Source: Datnioides undecimradiatus
Taxonomy: Eukaryota; Chordata; Actinopteri; Lobotiformes; Datnioididae
Length of the DNA: 64,000 nt
Reading direction: 5' to 3'
Assembly: GCA_008933995.1 (NCBI GenBank)
Contig: WARS01000015.1
Span: 15,260,957 to 15,324,956 of the forward strand
Positions 12,261 to 24,175 of the stretch are shown in pieces. The notes beneath the pieces were generated by a model. That model saw only the letters and a program-made list of their open reading frames with translations. It had not been told where the DNA came from and searched no databases. The position numbers and the translations under genes are program-made. Position 1 is the first letter of the stretch. Each line of letters opens with the position of its first letter.

Positions 12261-12829
12261 TCGCCCCCTCCTTCTTTCCCAGTTTTCAATTTCATTTCTC
12301 TTTCTCCATCCATGCTCTCTTTCTCTCAAACTCTGACGGTTTTTTCCATGGGTATCTTTCGCAAAGTTCCTCTCACTGGTTTCAATTCTCCGTCCGGTTT
12401 GCTTTATTTAGGCTTCAGGAAAGAGCCACAGTCAAAACGCCTCAATTTAAAAGTCAAATGAAAAATACAACATGAAAAGCAACAATAGTTTTTTGTATCT
12501 TCTCAGTTAGTGTGTGTCTGTTTATCATCCTGTATGTGAGAAGTATATGGTCTTTTTCATGTACTCATTTTTCATACACTTCAAAGTTATTTTTCTTCTT
12601 TTTACGGTGTCCTATATTTAATTTATTCTTATTTGCATATATTTTAATGCGAGTTTATTTCTAATACGAACAAAAAATATCTTGCTTTAGGGTCTTTGGG
12701 TGAGTTTCTTTCCTTTTCCCTTGACCTCTGTGCTTTCTGTGTTTATCTTATTCTCTTTATATGAATTTTAATGTCAGTTTATGACATGAACAAAAAATGT
12801 CTCACAAATTCCACCAAAACGAGACAAAA

Positions 12830-13312
12830 GCTAAGCTAACTGCTTTGTTGGGTTGTAGCCTCCTTAGCCACAGCAATGCTAATAACAGAAGCATGCTAAC
12901 ATGTTGATGCAGGCATGCAACGTGTTCAGCATCTTTAGTTTAGCACTAGTGTAGTTTAGCAGGCTAATATTTGTTATCAGAACTATTCACAAAGTAGCCT
13001 GCAGCTGAGGCTGAACGTCATTAGTTTAGCTAAAGCTATTAGCTAAAGCTATTAGCTAAACTATTAGCTATTAGCTAAGCTATTAGTTTAACCAAAGCAT
13101 AGGGCTTTTCCTTTAAAACCACAAATACTGACATCATGGTGGCACAACAGAAAAAATCAGGAGAGCATCAAAGTCAGTAGGATTCATCCTGTGGGAACCA
13201 TGAACATCTGATTTCATGGTACTCCCTCCAATAGTTGATTCAGTGTGGAGCAAAGTGGAGGACCAACAGCCCTTAGAGTCACACAGCCAGCACAGCTAAA
13301 AATGTCAATCCT
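12830..13312. mobile_element. teleost dispersed repeat (class not assigned)
   Basis: The block begins with ATGCTAACATG / TTAGCTAAAG type sequence and continues into phrases such as TCATCCTGTGGGAACCATGA, TTTCATGGTACTCC, CAATAGTTG and GGACCAACAG. I recognise this order of phrases as a very common interspersed repeat of fish genomes. The copy is decayed and has no open frame. The exact ends and the Repbase class cannot be fixed from sequence reading alone. Confidence 0.6.
13026..13092 (+). repeat. short tandem array of AGCTAAAGCTATT-type units
   Basis: About five degenerate units derived from AGCTAAAGCTATT follow one another (units of 13, 13, 12, 7 and 12 bases). They lie inside the dispersed repeat, so this is a local expansion of that repeat's own motif. 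Each unit contains the palindrome AGCT. Confidence 0.85.
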
Positions 13313-13314
13313 GT

Positions 13315-13334
13315 AAAAAAAAAAAAAAAAAAAA
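13315..13334 (+). repeat. poly(A) tract followed by AAT-rich sequence
   Basis: Twenty A residues are followed by AATAATAACAATAATAAA-like sequence, immediately after the dispersed repeat. It may be the tail of that element or of another insertion. Confidence 0.85.
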
Positions 13335-16300
13335 GAAAATAATAACAATAATAAATACAATGACTTAATAATGTAATTTTAATTTCAATATTGATTGAAT
13401 CAATTATATTATTCAATAATTATGTCCTTTCCTGTTGGTGTTGTATGTTTTAATGGTGATCTCCCAAGGAACTACAGGGGAAAATTGTCTTTGAGCTAAA
13501 AAAGGCTGCAAATTCACACTCATCTCATAAATATTTTCAGTTTATTTTGTTAACCTTTCTCTCTCGCCCCTTCCTCCTTTCATACCTCCCCTCTTCATCT
13601 CCATCACCTCCTCCCATTCTCTCTCTTTTGCATGTCTACACGTCTCATTCTGACCTCATGTTGTCTAAATTGAAGTGTCACAACCACAAAAAGAAACACA
13701 TTATAACTGCAGAGTTTATTTTGGCAAAACAGTGGTTGTGTCTGATAAAACTGAGCAGCTCGGCCTCTTTCTCTGTGACCAATGCAACAAAAGGTCTCGT
13801 TTAGTTCGTCAAGCATACAGTGATGTTTATTGTTTGTCCAGATAATTCAAGGTGACAACTGTCACTAAGTGGGCTACACATATAAAGACAGCTGCCTTGT
13901 CTAGGGAAATTGGCTCATGACTCACTGAATCACTGGATTTAAAATGAGGTGCGCCGATTAAATTAAATAAACATGCAAACCACAATTGTGTTTAAATGTC
14001 AACTGTACAAAATCCTTTGAAGCAGCGTTTTCAGGCAAACCCTAATCTTGGCAGTGTCACCACAGAGTTATTGTGAACCATTGTGTGATTATTACTTTGG
14101 TCATTTTATTTATTTTAGATTTTATATGAAACAGCAGTTAAAAGGAAATGAATTCTCAACTACAATGACAACCCAAAGAGAAGAGAAATTGTAGTTATAA
14201 TAAAAAATACTGCAAATTGTTCTTTTCCTCTTTTATATCTGCAGAAAAACAGTAACTTTAATCAAACGCCTATTTTAAAACAACCAAAACTAGAAAGATA
14301 GAATTAGATAGAATTAGATAGAATTTTTTGCCCTTCTTCAAGCCAAACTTCACTGTTGTTGTAGTTGCTCTAAACAGTGACAAAATGTGACTTATACAAA
14401 CACTACATACTGCATATTTGTTCAGCCGTGGAATCCTTTGTGCTTGGCTGACTTTCTCCACATTTCCAGGCAGAGTAATAAGCCATGGTAAAATAACAGC
14501 AAATCATCCTAAATCTCATCAACATCCAGAGGTATTACGTAATCTGGTATTAGCGCAGATTTACGTATATGCACTAATCCAGCTTTTCTCTTGCTTAAAT
14601 GACTGCACAGTTTGACAAAGATCAGGATTGCGGGCATTATGTTGGACACGCTGGGAAACAAACAATATAGGTCGTCAAAACACGACAAACAACTGTCAGG
14701 CAGTTTTTCATCTCGAGTGGAAAGGATGGGCGTTCGTTTCTTTCTAATATACTGCAACAAAAACAAGGGAAAAACTTCAAACTTATGATTGGGGCTGACC
14801 AAGCAACAGAATAATTGTGCGTTATCGGTAAGGGTTAGCTTAGTTTGGAGAGGATGCAGTTACCCTCAGTTTTGGATTAGTTTTCCTCATATTTGTGTAG
14901 TACAATGACCTACAGTGAATGTGACACATGGGCTGAATGTAATTCACAAATTACCAGAAGAGCAAGAGAAAGAAAAAATCATATTGTTAACTGATCTTAT
15001 GAAAGCCAACAAGGTGAGAGTCCATCTCTGATTAATTTCGGATTTCTCTACCTTGTCTGTAGCTCTTAGATGCTCTCTGCAGATGTAAATCTTTGAAAAC
15101 AGCTCACAAATATATAATTTCATAATTAGAAAAAGCTCCATGGGCTCGTAAAACAGCTGGGCATTGCAGTTTTTAACAATCAACACTCACACAGGAGGAA
15201 ACAGCACATTTGTTAAGAACTATTTAAAGTGGCGGATGAATCCACATTTGGTGTTCAAGTGAGTATTTGGAGCTGCAGGATGGTGCATGAGGCACTGAGT
15301 CAAAATAAATCAGACTAAGTGTTGATTGTTAAAAAGGTACGTTTGAGCAAGGGTGACAATGCAGCACATTGTGTTTTTCATACTTTTAGGACAACAATGG
15401 AGCTCTGTGGCACAGAGGAATGAGATATACTTAGCTTTGGATAAACACACAATACGCATTTGTAGATACATTCAGTGCTGGTGTAGGTCTTTTCATGGGA
15501 TTTGCTGACAAAGACCAGCTTGACCAGTGTTGATTACTGTCTTGTTTCAGCAGCTCTAAAACTAAAAGTAAGTCGGGCTCTTCCAATTCAGCTCATTCAC
15601 ACTCCATCCCTTCAGGGCACCCTGCTTTGAATGGCCGAGTCAAAGATTTCCAGTTTGTCTATTCAGGTAAGAATCAGCAGGATGCAGCTCAGGCCTGGAG
15701 GGTTTAATAAATAAGATGTAAGTCACTGATGGGCATTACAGGGGAAAAAATGAAATCCTGTCACAGATAAGACGTTGTGGAGAGATAATTTGATAAAGCT
15801 TACAGCACTATGGGTCAGAGCACCGACAGTTAAAATATATGATACAATAAAAAAGTACATGTCCACCGCTTCATTAACATGCTGTGTGACTAAAAGACAT
15901 CTGATGTTTACTCGTATGGAGAAAGGGGCTGACTGGCGTAGCAGAACTGTGCTAAAGGTCTGTTACGCAAGCGAGACATCCAGGCTGATGTGCTCGACTT
16001 GAAATGTTCCTGCAGGGAAATGAATAAACACGCGCTTTATGTTTGTGCTACATTCCCCATATAGCTTCAACACTGATCACTGAAGATAGGCGTCAGGAAT
16101 TTACAGTGAGATGTTGTTTCCCGCTCCTTGTGGCAAACAGGTCACAGTCCTTGCCCTGCTCATGGACACTTGGACAAACATCCTGAATAATGTTGAACAT
16201 GTTTGTTTACGCCGTAGGAACTCAACTTGTGACTTTGTGGTTGCAGATTGTTCTAATCTGTATCTGCACTACAAACAAAGCAACAGTTAATCCTCATAGT

Positions 16301-16556
16301 GGAGATATTTATATTTCACTTTGCGCAGATTTCACATATTAACACTCCATGCTGTCCTTATGTTTCCCATGTCAGTGTGTCACCTTTATGTAACAGTACA
16401 TTTCATATGTATAGAGCTAATGTACTGAAAGTTGACAAAGGCCGTAAAATTACAAATGCGGGGATGAAGTTGCCACTACTACCAACGACCCTTGCTTCCC
16501 TCTTGACAGACAGATTCCAGTGGAAAACACAAACTGGTTTTAAAATGTCTATTTTT

Positions 16557-16562
16557 TTTATT
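16557..16562 (-). other. candidate poly(A) signal of the Myb/SANT-like gene
   Basis: AATAAA on the minus strand lies about 300 bases past the stop codon at 16,862 and implies a short 3' UTR. It is inside a T/A-rich patch, so chance occurrence is possible. Confidence 0.4.
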
Positions 16563-16861
16563 TTTATAAAAGTGCATGAAACCATTCCATTACATTTTGT
16601 AACAACTGCCTGACCCTGAAATCCCCTCACAGCTGTACACCTCAACTGCAATTTCAACTTTTTGGATTTTGAGGGTCTTATCCTGGATTTGGTTTAATTA
16701 AAATTTCCCTCCATATCGCTCAGGGTTTCCGCCTTAATGAAGCCTCCCTGAACCTGAATGTGTGTTTGCATTATCAGTGCCGTCGCGTAGTTACACCTGA
16801 GTTTGAATACCAGTCCACACTTTGGGTTAAGCACTATAAATATCCTTGGTGTGAGTGCACC

Positions 16862-19752
16862 CTACTTTACACTTTTGCTTGTGGTGTGATTAGGACCTGT
16901 TGGTGCCTCTGCTACAATCTGGCTTCCTTCACATTTACACCCGTGTTCTCTGGCTAGACTGGTGAGGAGCTCCAGGACTCTTATCTCGTGCTGCATGCGT
17001 GCTTTCTCCCTCCTCTCCTCCCTCTCAGCGGTCTCCCTCTGCCGCCGCTCCTCCCTTTGCAGCCACTGGGCCAGGAGTTCTTGATGCCAGCGGGCCTGCT
17101 CCTGCCGCTGACTCTCCAGCTGCACCAGCAGGCCCCGGGTCTCGGACACAAGCCGCTGGAAGCATTCTGACAGGTGCTTGAGGACGGGCTCCAGGCAGGT
17201 GGACTCAGGGTGGTGGTGGTGGTTGCCAGAGGTGGGGAGGGTGCTGGGGCTTGGATCTGGGGGTTCGGGGAGTGGTGAGGCAGTGGACTGGTTAAGAGGG
17301 GGAGGAGAAGGAGCAGGTGGAGGTGGTATTAGATATGGGGAAGGAGTGCTTAAGCTGTTTTCCACAAGCGTACCTATGAGACAGCAAATAAAACAAGTAC
17401 ATGTATAGATTATTATCTAAACAATTAATCAACTAATGGAATAGTTGAAATCTTCTCAAGCAAAAAATGCCAAATATTCTCTGGTTGCAGCTTTTAAATT
17501 GTGAGTATGTGCTGCTTTTTTCCCATCTTATGAGATAGTGAACTGAATATCTTTAAACAAAACCAAAGATTGTACCAAGTTGGTATGAGCATTAAGGTGC
17601 TGAGGGTAAGCTTTGTGGCATAGAAAAACAGATGCACCTCTGCAACGACATAAAATACATAAAAAAACAGACATGACAAAGAAACATGCAATTAAAAGGG
17701 CTTAAATCTATTAATCTGTAATATTAAAATCAAATTTTTATTTTGGTGCTGTGAAGAGTTGTTGATCATAAACTGAAGTAGGAAAAAGTCCCCATCAGTT
17801 TTAACAGAGCCGGGAAAGACACTCAATTATAATAATTGTATTTTAATAAAATACAAATAAATACCTGCAATAATAACTGGACCATTTACTGGACAAAACA
17901 CTTAATATGACAGTATGTCAAAGAAATGTGTTGCTCTCCATGTGTTTGGAGAAAAGTATTGGGTGCCCTGTATTAGTGAAAAGTTTGTAATGCGTACGGT
18001 AGCGACAAAGCAAAATGCTAAAAATTACAGTCATGTGACAGGTCATAAACCCTCTCATCCGTTGATTTTAAGCATTTGATCACGATACGTACCACTAATT
18101 TCTCGATGGATGGGTGACTCCCGATAAACTTCAGGGTGTCGGTCTCTTTCCCGATGTGGAAATCCTGTACAACTGCGCTCTTCTGCTGAATCTTCTCCGT
18201 CCTCCATCTTGACTTCAGAGTCCAGCTGCCAAGACTGGCGGTCTCCTCTCCCCTCTAAAGGACTCAAACGTTGTCTTCCTGTCTTCCCCAAAGTACCAAA
18301 AAGCTGTCCACTCATCTCTGAATTAAAATTTAAATCTGGCGGGATATTTCCTGTCCTGTCAGTGGAGTCAAGGTGGCGCTCCGCCATTCGTTCTGGAGAA
18401 ACAAAATGGGTCCCCCCTTCCCCTCGTGCAGACCTCCGACCCAACACAGCATCCATCTCGGCGAAGTACTTAAATGTGCAAGGCTGAGAGCTGTCGACGC
18501 TCCTCTGCAGTTTGGCTCTAACATAATTGGCCTTCAGAGTTTTGACCCGAAGCCGGCACTGATGTGGACTCCGAGAAAAACCCATTTCACTCATGCGGGC
18601 TGAGAGGTGTTTGAAAACATGGCGGTTGCGAAGGTTTTCTGCCAAACTCTTCTGGACACGCTCGTCGCTCCAGGCACACAGCAGCACCTGAGTTTCCTCC
18701 ACTGTCCAGTTAACTGAGCGCTCAGCTTCTCGTTTTCCTGTTCATACAGAGACACAGCTGGATGGGGGTCATGTTGGCATTGTAGGGTTATGGTTTATAA
18801 ACATATTCAGAACAAGTATTATTAAATGAGCTAGACTACACCACACCCCCTTTGTACAAAACTACTGAGGATGGAGTGCACTTAAATGCACATTACAGGT
18901 CTAAGTAGATTGCTGGTGCAAGGTTACTGGACACCATAAATAAGTAGGCATAAGTACTGCCAACACACTAACTCCTGACTGCATTAGTTTTAGCTAGATG
19001 GACCTAATAAACAACCGTGTACATCCCTGTAGAGAAACAGCAATACATATAGCAGATATCCAGCTTTCAAATGTGCGGTCTTGAATTAAAATGATTGTGA
19101 CCCTGACTCTGCCTCTTGAACCTTTAAAAACAACGTGCCATCAAAAACTAGATGTGTGGAAATTGGTTAGAAAAAAATAAACCATTTTAAACTACAGGGG
19201 GAAAAAACAGGTGTGCATACTTTGGCTTCTGTGAAACTTATAAACAGACTGGTTTCGACAACATAACACAGCCATCGGACACTATTTTTGGTTCAGAATT
19301 GTAAATTCATCCTTACCTTTGGCAGAGATAACGCCCTCACATTAGCCACGCTTGCTTACTAGCCACACAGGAAGCGATTAGCGGACACTGGACATCAAGT
19401 CAAGTTACCAGGTAAAAAGTTAAGGCATGGCCATCAAGCTAGTTTTAATATAAACAGGATCACAGCAGCGTGATCACAGTGTCTGTAAATCAAAAGACTA
19501 ACGATGTCATCGCGCAAGCTGGACAGCTACCAAACGATGGCTCAGCAGCTTAATAGACAAACTAGACAGCCATTTACAAACATGAGTTAGGTTAGCGGCT
19601 AACAGCTAGCTCAGCTGGCTACATAACTGTTAGTGGTTTACATTGACAGCAGAGGGTCAGTGTGAGGCAAACACGGTGTGTCGGGTGCTTAGAGGGTTCT
19701 TACTTTTGGTCGTTGAGACGGAGTTGGTCGAGTTGATCATCGGAGGATTCAT
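16862..19752 (-). CDS. Myb/SANT-like (trihelix) DNA-binding protein with C-terminal coiled coil, 401 aa, three coding exons
   Basis: Coding exons are 19,752-19,704, 18,737-18,093 and 17,373-16,862. Their lengths (49, 645, 512) sum to 402 codons with the stop. Donors are GTAAGA and GTACGT; acceptors end AACAG and CATAG. Exon 1 gives MNPPMINSTNSVSTTK, then a basic stretch (RKR). Residues about 25-110 match the Myb/SANT-like DNA-binding family (Myb_DNA-bind_4): W27, EE and LLCAW, then GFSRSPHQCRLRVKTLKANY and FKYFAEMDAVLG. Such proteins are nuclear and bind DNA; several vertebrate members derive from Harbinger-type transposon partners. VKME at 192-195 fits a SUMO site. Residues about 242-282 are proline-rich, followed by four histidines (283-286). 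Residues about 290-375 form a charged Glu/Arg/Gln coiled coil, probably for self-association. I do not recognise a specific orthologue, so no symbol is given. Confidence 0.88.
17374..18092 (-). other. intron 2 of the Myb/SANT-like gene
   Basis: This is a 719 bp, AT-rich intron with donor GTACGT and acceptor ending CATAG. It splits a glycine codon. The first bases of the intron and of exon 3 are both GTACG. If the intron is retained, translation adds only about ten new residues before a stop at 18,057-18,055, which would give a protein without the proline-rich and coiled-coil parts. No other feature is visible in it. Confidence 0.8.
18738..19703 (-). other. intron 1 of the Myb/SANT-like gene
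   Basis: This is a 966 bp intron with donor GTAAGA and acceptor ending AACAG. It splits an arginine codon one base into the codon. I see no repeat or other gene in it. Confidence 0.8.
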
Positions 19753-19842
19753 TTTAACGAGCTGCAGAAAATGTAAACAATCCTCACACGCAGCAACAGT
19801 CCTCTCTTCCGGGTGACGTCGAAGTCAGCGTGTGACGTATGG
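19753..19842 (-). promoter_or_regulatory. 5' UTR and promoter of the Myb/SANT-like gene
   Basis: Upstream of the ATG (19,752) on the minus strand are an ETS-type CCGGAAG (19,812-19,806) and two CRE-like cores: TGACGTC at 19,814-19,820 and TGACGTA at 19,833-19,839, both written on the plus strand. No TATA box is seen. ETS plus CRE near the start site is typical of broadly expressed TATA-less vertebrate promoters. Transcription probably starts near 19,800, giving a 5' UTR of about 50 bases. Confidence 0.55.
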
Positions 19843-22342
19843 AGCATCCTTAGAGCATTAAATTACTTGATATAAAAATGAAAACAATGTGTGGTGACAG
19901 TTATGTCATTCACTCATTCTGCAATGAATATATTATTCACTGTTTTAGTTCGTCTCTACAAACCCTGATATCGTTTTGCACACACATGCACGCGCACACA
20001 CAAATAATGTAGCAATTCATGCACATATTATACTAATGAATGGATATTAGATTAATTTATGAATACCCTAGTCTGCAACGTACCGATTTGCCCTATATTT
20101 TATCTGTACAGATCCTATATTGTATTTTATATATGTCCTCTGGGATCATTAAAATTGTATGTTACCGTACTGTTGTGTTTCTAAGGACCATAAGTCTAAC
20201 ATCAGATCAGATCATTCCTTTTTAATATGCAGTATTTTCATATATTATTCATATACTATCCTGTGTGTTGTATAATATGTATTTAACCAAGAGTACCATT
20301 AACATTATTTGTCAACGTTGCGCACCCCTTGACAAAGCTGTGCAAGCTGTGCTAGTTTGATGTGACACGTTTCCTGCTTATCCACTGAGTTATTTCTCTA
20401 ACAGGTAAATGTTCAGGTATTGATCAGTATGTACAAAATGTGCTGAATATCAACATAGTACATTTAATATCTCGAAATTCATGATTAAACATGGTGAAAA
20501 AGGAAAATTATACTAATTCAGTCAGATATTTAAAAAGAAAAGTTGGATTAATCCACATATCAGGATTTATTTAAGAGAGTTATCAAGTTTATACATTTAC
20601 AATGAGTACACAAGGAACACGTTTATTGTACTAGAGCACAGGAATTACAGACACACAGCAGCAGGGACACTGGGTTATGTGACTGAGGGTTAAGATAAAT
20701 TATATATAAGGTATACTATTAACTACTTTTCATACAGACAACAGCTCTCTGCATGAACAAATGCAGCCACCTAAGTCATTTCTATGAGATAGCATTTGGA
20801 ATAGTCAGGTGGCATCTGAAAGGCCTCATGCAAAAAAATGTGTTGGAAAGCACAGATCAATCAATTACGTGAGGGCTCGTAATCGTTTAATGCAGTGTAA
20901 TATAAACAATATAATTCTATTGCTCACCTTGCAATCATTGATAGTACACTACAAAAACCAGTGCACAGTACTTTAGCCTCTGATGAGGCTCCACCAATGT
21001 TGTCTCTTGTTTTTCTTTTTTTATGCAGATCTAATTTTGGTCTGAATACCTGCTATGATCGTGTTTGGACCATGTTTTTTTCAGTGCTATTATATCAAGA
21101 TTGTACTCGGATCCAACTGAGACTGATTGCAGCTCACACGTGGCATCAGAATAACTCTGATATGGGCTAAAATGCTTTTTCCCAAAGACCTGAACCTTAA
21201 CTGAAAAGATGAAGACTACAGGCTGAGACACCTTGTAAAGAAAGGCAAACTGCAGAGTGGAATAGTAACACTGAACCACGTCAACTATGTGTGTTTTAAT
21301 TACACTAAATATGGATCACACCAGAGAACGTGCTTCCATTTTGGCAAAGCCACACGTGTGTTTACAGTCGTCCACATGGGATCATTTTAACCAAGGTGCA
21401 CTTTAACTGGTAAGTGTGAACGTGTCCCCAGAGACCACAAATTCATCTCAACTTTGAATAACAATAAGAAACCATCCTGAGGAAACAGCTCCTAAAGAGA
21501 CTGTGAGGTGCTAATGGGTCGTCTTGTGCATTCTCTGGATGTCTGTTGAGAGCATTAAGATCTCTGGTGTCCCACCTCCTATCTCACTGGTTCACCTCCT
21601 CAGTCTTTCATCCACAAACACAGCAATTAGCAGGGGGTGGAGGGATCCTAAAGGGTTGCTAATGCAGATTCCGCCTGCTCTCCTGCAGTTACATTTGCAT
21701 TTTCAGCTTTCAGCCTTTGTTCTGTTATACAGTGACTTGGAATGAGTTTAACAGTAATCTAAAAGGAGAACTGCAGTTTCGTTTGAGGTTTAAGCCCATT
21801 TTCATTGGATTGCATCTGCTTATTGTGTAGCAATGCAGGTCATATGCAGTAGTTTGTTAGTGTTTAGCCTACCATAGCCTGCTTAGATTGGAAGCAGAGG
21901 GAAACAGCCTGTTCAAAGCTAACCAGTAAATAAAAGTTTTTTCTCAAGTTAATGTTAAATATGGTTTTTAACACACTAACAATTTCATTGACTATCAAAT
22001 GTACTGGTGACTAGCTTCCAATTCAACAGGATAATGACAAAGAAATGAGACAGTCTGGGTTTTGGTGGAGTATTTCCCCTTTGATTTAGTTAAAGCCTGT
22101 TTTTCAAATGAACAGCACAGTATTTCCGTAACATGCTGACTTTGCAGGCAGTGCCCAATTTTGCAAAGTCACCCTCAAAGAAAAAGATTTCATTTCTTTT
22201 GGGAGTCAGATGACACATTATGTCAGCTTATCACCAGAAACTGAGACCAGAATGGAAACTCTAACTTTATATGTTATTCTTATAATAGTCTATATTCTTA
22301 CATAATGTCACAAGAAGCAAATAAGAGATGTAAAAAAGGGCA

Positions 22343-22545
22343 TCAGGGACTTTTTAAGCCCCCAGGCAGTTGAGGAGGTAGAGGGGAATACACCTCAGGA
22401 ACCTTTTTGGAACCCGGGAACTTTCTAACCACCGGAACCAAGTTTTTATTGTAGTTCTTGGGGAACAGTTCCTGCTCCGGCAAAGTCCCTGCCACTGGGT
22501 GGGGACTTTCCATTGAGCAAGGGTTACCGCATTGATGATCCACTG
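22343..22545. mobile_element. probable decayed DNA-transposon-like repeat
   Basis: Repeated half-phrases such as GGAACCTTTTTGG, CCCGGGAACTTTC, GGGGAACAGTTCC and TGGGGACTTTCCATTGAG resemble an interspersed fish repeat rich in GGAAC/GTTCC motifs in both orientations. There is no open frame of value. I cannot fix the family or the ends. Confidence 0.35.
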
Positions 22546-24063
22546 TTTGTAACTGGTGTCAGGTATTAGGCTTGGGGAAAGGAATTACTTTCAGTGCCTC
22601 TGACATTTAAATCACAACCACCATCCAGGCAACTTCCCTACTGTTCTACAAATAAAGTAAGAAGAAAAGAGAGGGGAAGTGAAAAAGTGAGCTACAACGT
22701 AAACCACAAAAATTACCATTGAATTTGGGGGATTTTTTTATCTTTTTATCTCTGCATATTTCTTTTCCAGGAAAGTACAAAGAACAATGACAATATTGTT
22801 GTCTTGGCAAACTGCAGTCCAAATAAAGCCTTTTCTTCCTTTATTGGTTTAATTAGCCTGAACTTCATAGCTCTTCAGTCGTAGTAGGAATGCAATACGA
22901 ATACAGTAAAGAATTAAAGAATTTTGTGATTACTGTCCCTACAGCTTCTGGGACAATTTGTGGTTAGAAACACGATTTTGTATGCAATTGCTGACCAATG
23001 ACTGAACAAACTCTACTAATTATTTGGGACATTTTGTACAAGAAGGCCTGGAAAAAGTTGTGTTTTGTAGTTTCAATCTCAGAAATAGCTATAGGCTCTG
23101 GGAACTGCGGGGTGACACAAAGGTTGCTCTTCACAGCAGATCGCACAGCACTGACAGCTTGGGAGCACACACACACTCACATATACAAATGATGAGCTCG
23201 CTACAGCATAGGTAATTACAGAGGAAGAGGGGAGCCGAGACAGTCGACTGGACATTCATCTCATTACTCATGCATGCCTCCAGGCTGTCCCCACTGGCCT
23301 GCAGAGGAACATTGCACACTCTTCTCTCACACACAAACAAAGGAATTGTTAAATCCTTTCCAAAAGATGCAGGACGTTCACCTGGACGAGCAGGGTCAGA
23401 AGCTCAGTGCACCTTTCCTGATTGCATTGCTAACAACAGTACCTGGCTACCTGTTTTGAGACAGAGGGCATGTGGTCCAGGCTCAGTGGGAATTACACCT
23501 AGGATTTTTGCATATTTTTAGAAGTAAGGTTTGGAAACCTACAAACTCTGAGATGGATACGACTAGAGCGACAATTCCTGCATGACATGATTTTACAGGA
23601 GGAATTTGGTGTTACAAGGTTCAGACCTGTGATCTTTCTGGTCTAAGAGAGGCTCTAATTACAAGTCTATGGTGGACAAATTGCAAAAGAGCCAGTACAC
23701 CCAAAAGAAAGCCCTGCATTTAATCTATGACTGCAATAAATACGTAACTGCAGTGCCTGCAAAGTCTCCTTTTCTGGATTGTCTTCTTTCCTGTCTTTGA
23801 ATCGGGAGGACAGGCTGTAGATTTTCCCCGAGTGTGATCTGTAGTGCAGAAAAGCAGGTCAGTGAGCACACAGCAAGGTAAGTTTAGGTACAGACGGCTC
23901 ACATGCTGGAGATGGTTACGTCAACTGAGGCTGGAGGAGAACTGAGGCATCCCACTGTGGAAGCTCAGGATCCCTGCCTGCATGCTGCTCTTTGGCGTGG
24001 CACTAGCCCCCCACGCCCACTTTCATGTCTACAGGCAACCAGCAGCAGCCGTGCTGTTTAGAT

Positions 24064-24175
24064 CAGTGGTTCGCAAACTTTCACACCAGACACAAACAAA
24101 GACTCAACATGGGAGCAGTGCAGCAATTCGTGGAATCTGTGCTTTTTTCCCAAGCTTTTGACCCCCTTAGAGATG
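24064..24175 (+). mobile_element. hAT-like transposon terminus remnant
   Basis: CAGTGGTTCGCAAACTTT at 24,064-24,081 is close to the CAGTGGTTCTCAAAC terminal inverted repeat of vertebrate hAT elements. It is followed about 85 bases later by TTTTGACCCCCTTAGAG, a phrase typical of the same ends. No transposase frame is present, so this is a short non-autonomous or truncated copy. Confidence 0.45.

Larger units (their letters stand above)
12262..16556. other. intergenic region between rasgef1b and the Myb/SANT-like gene
   Basis: This stretch runs from the rasgef1b promoter to the probable 3' end of the next minus-strand gene. Apart from a dispersed repeat at about 12,830-13,312, an A-run at 13,315-13,334 and a tripled 10-mer (AGATAGAATT) near 14,291-14,325, I see no gene or RNA feature. 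Open frames here are short and of low complexity. Confidence 0.6.

Noticed and set aside
12123-12461. Plus-strand proline/serine-rich open frame of 112 codons
   Set aside because: It overlaps the CpG-rich promoter block and a C/T-rich tract, which produce proline and serine by composition. There is no domain and no conservation signal.
18209-18603. Plus-strand open frames of 76-92 codons
   Set aside because: They are antisense shadows of exon 2 of the Myb/SANT-like gene.
22501-22511. Perfect NF-kB-type site GGGGACTTTCC
   Set aside because: It is embedded in a decayed dispersed repeat made of GGAAC/GTTCC-type phrases, so the match most likely comes from the repeat consensus. It is also 10 kb from the rasgef1b promoter with another gene between.
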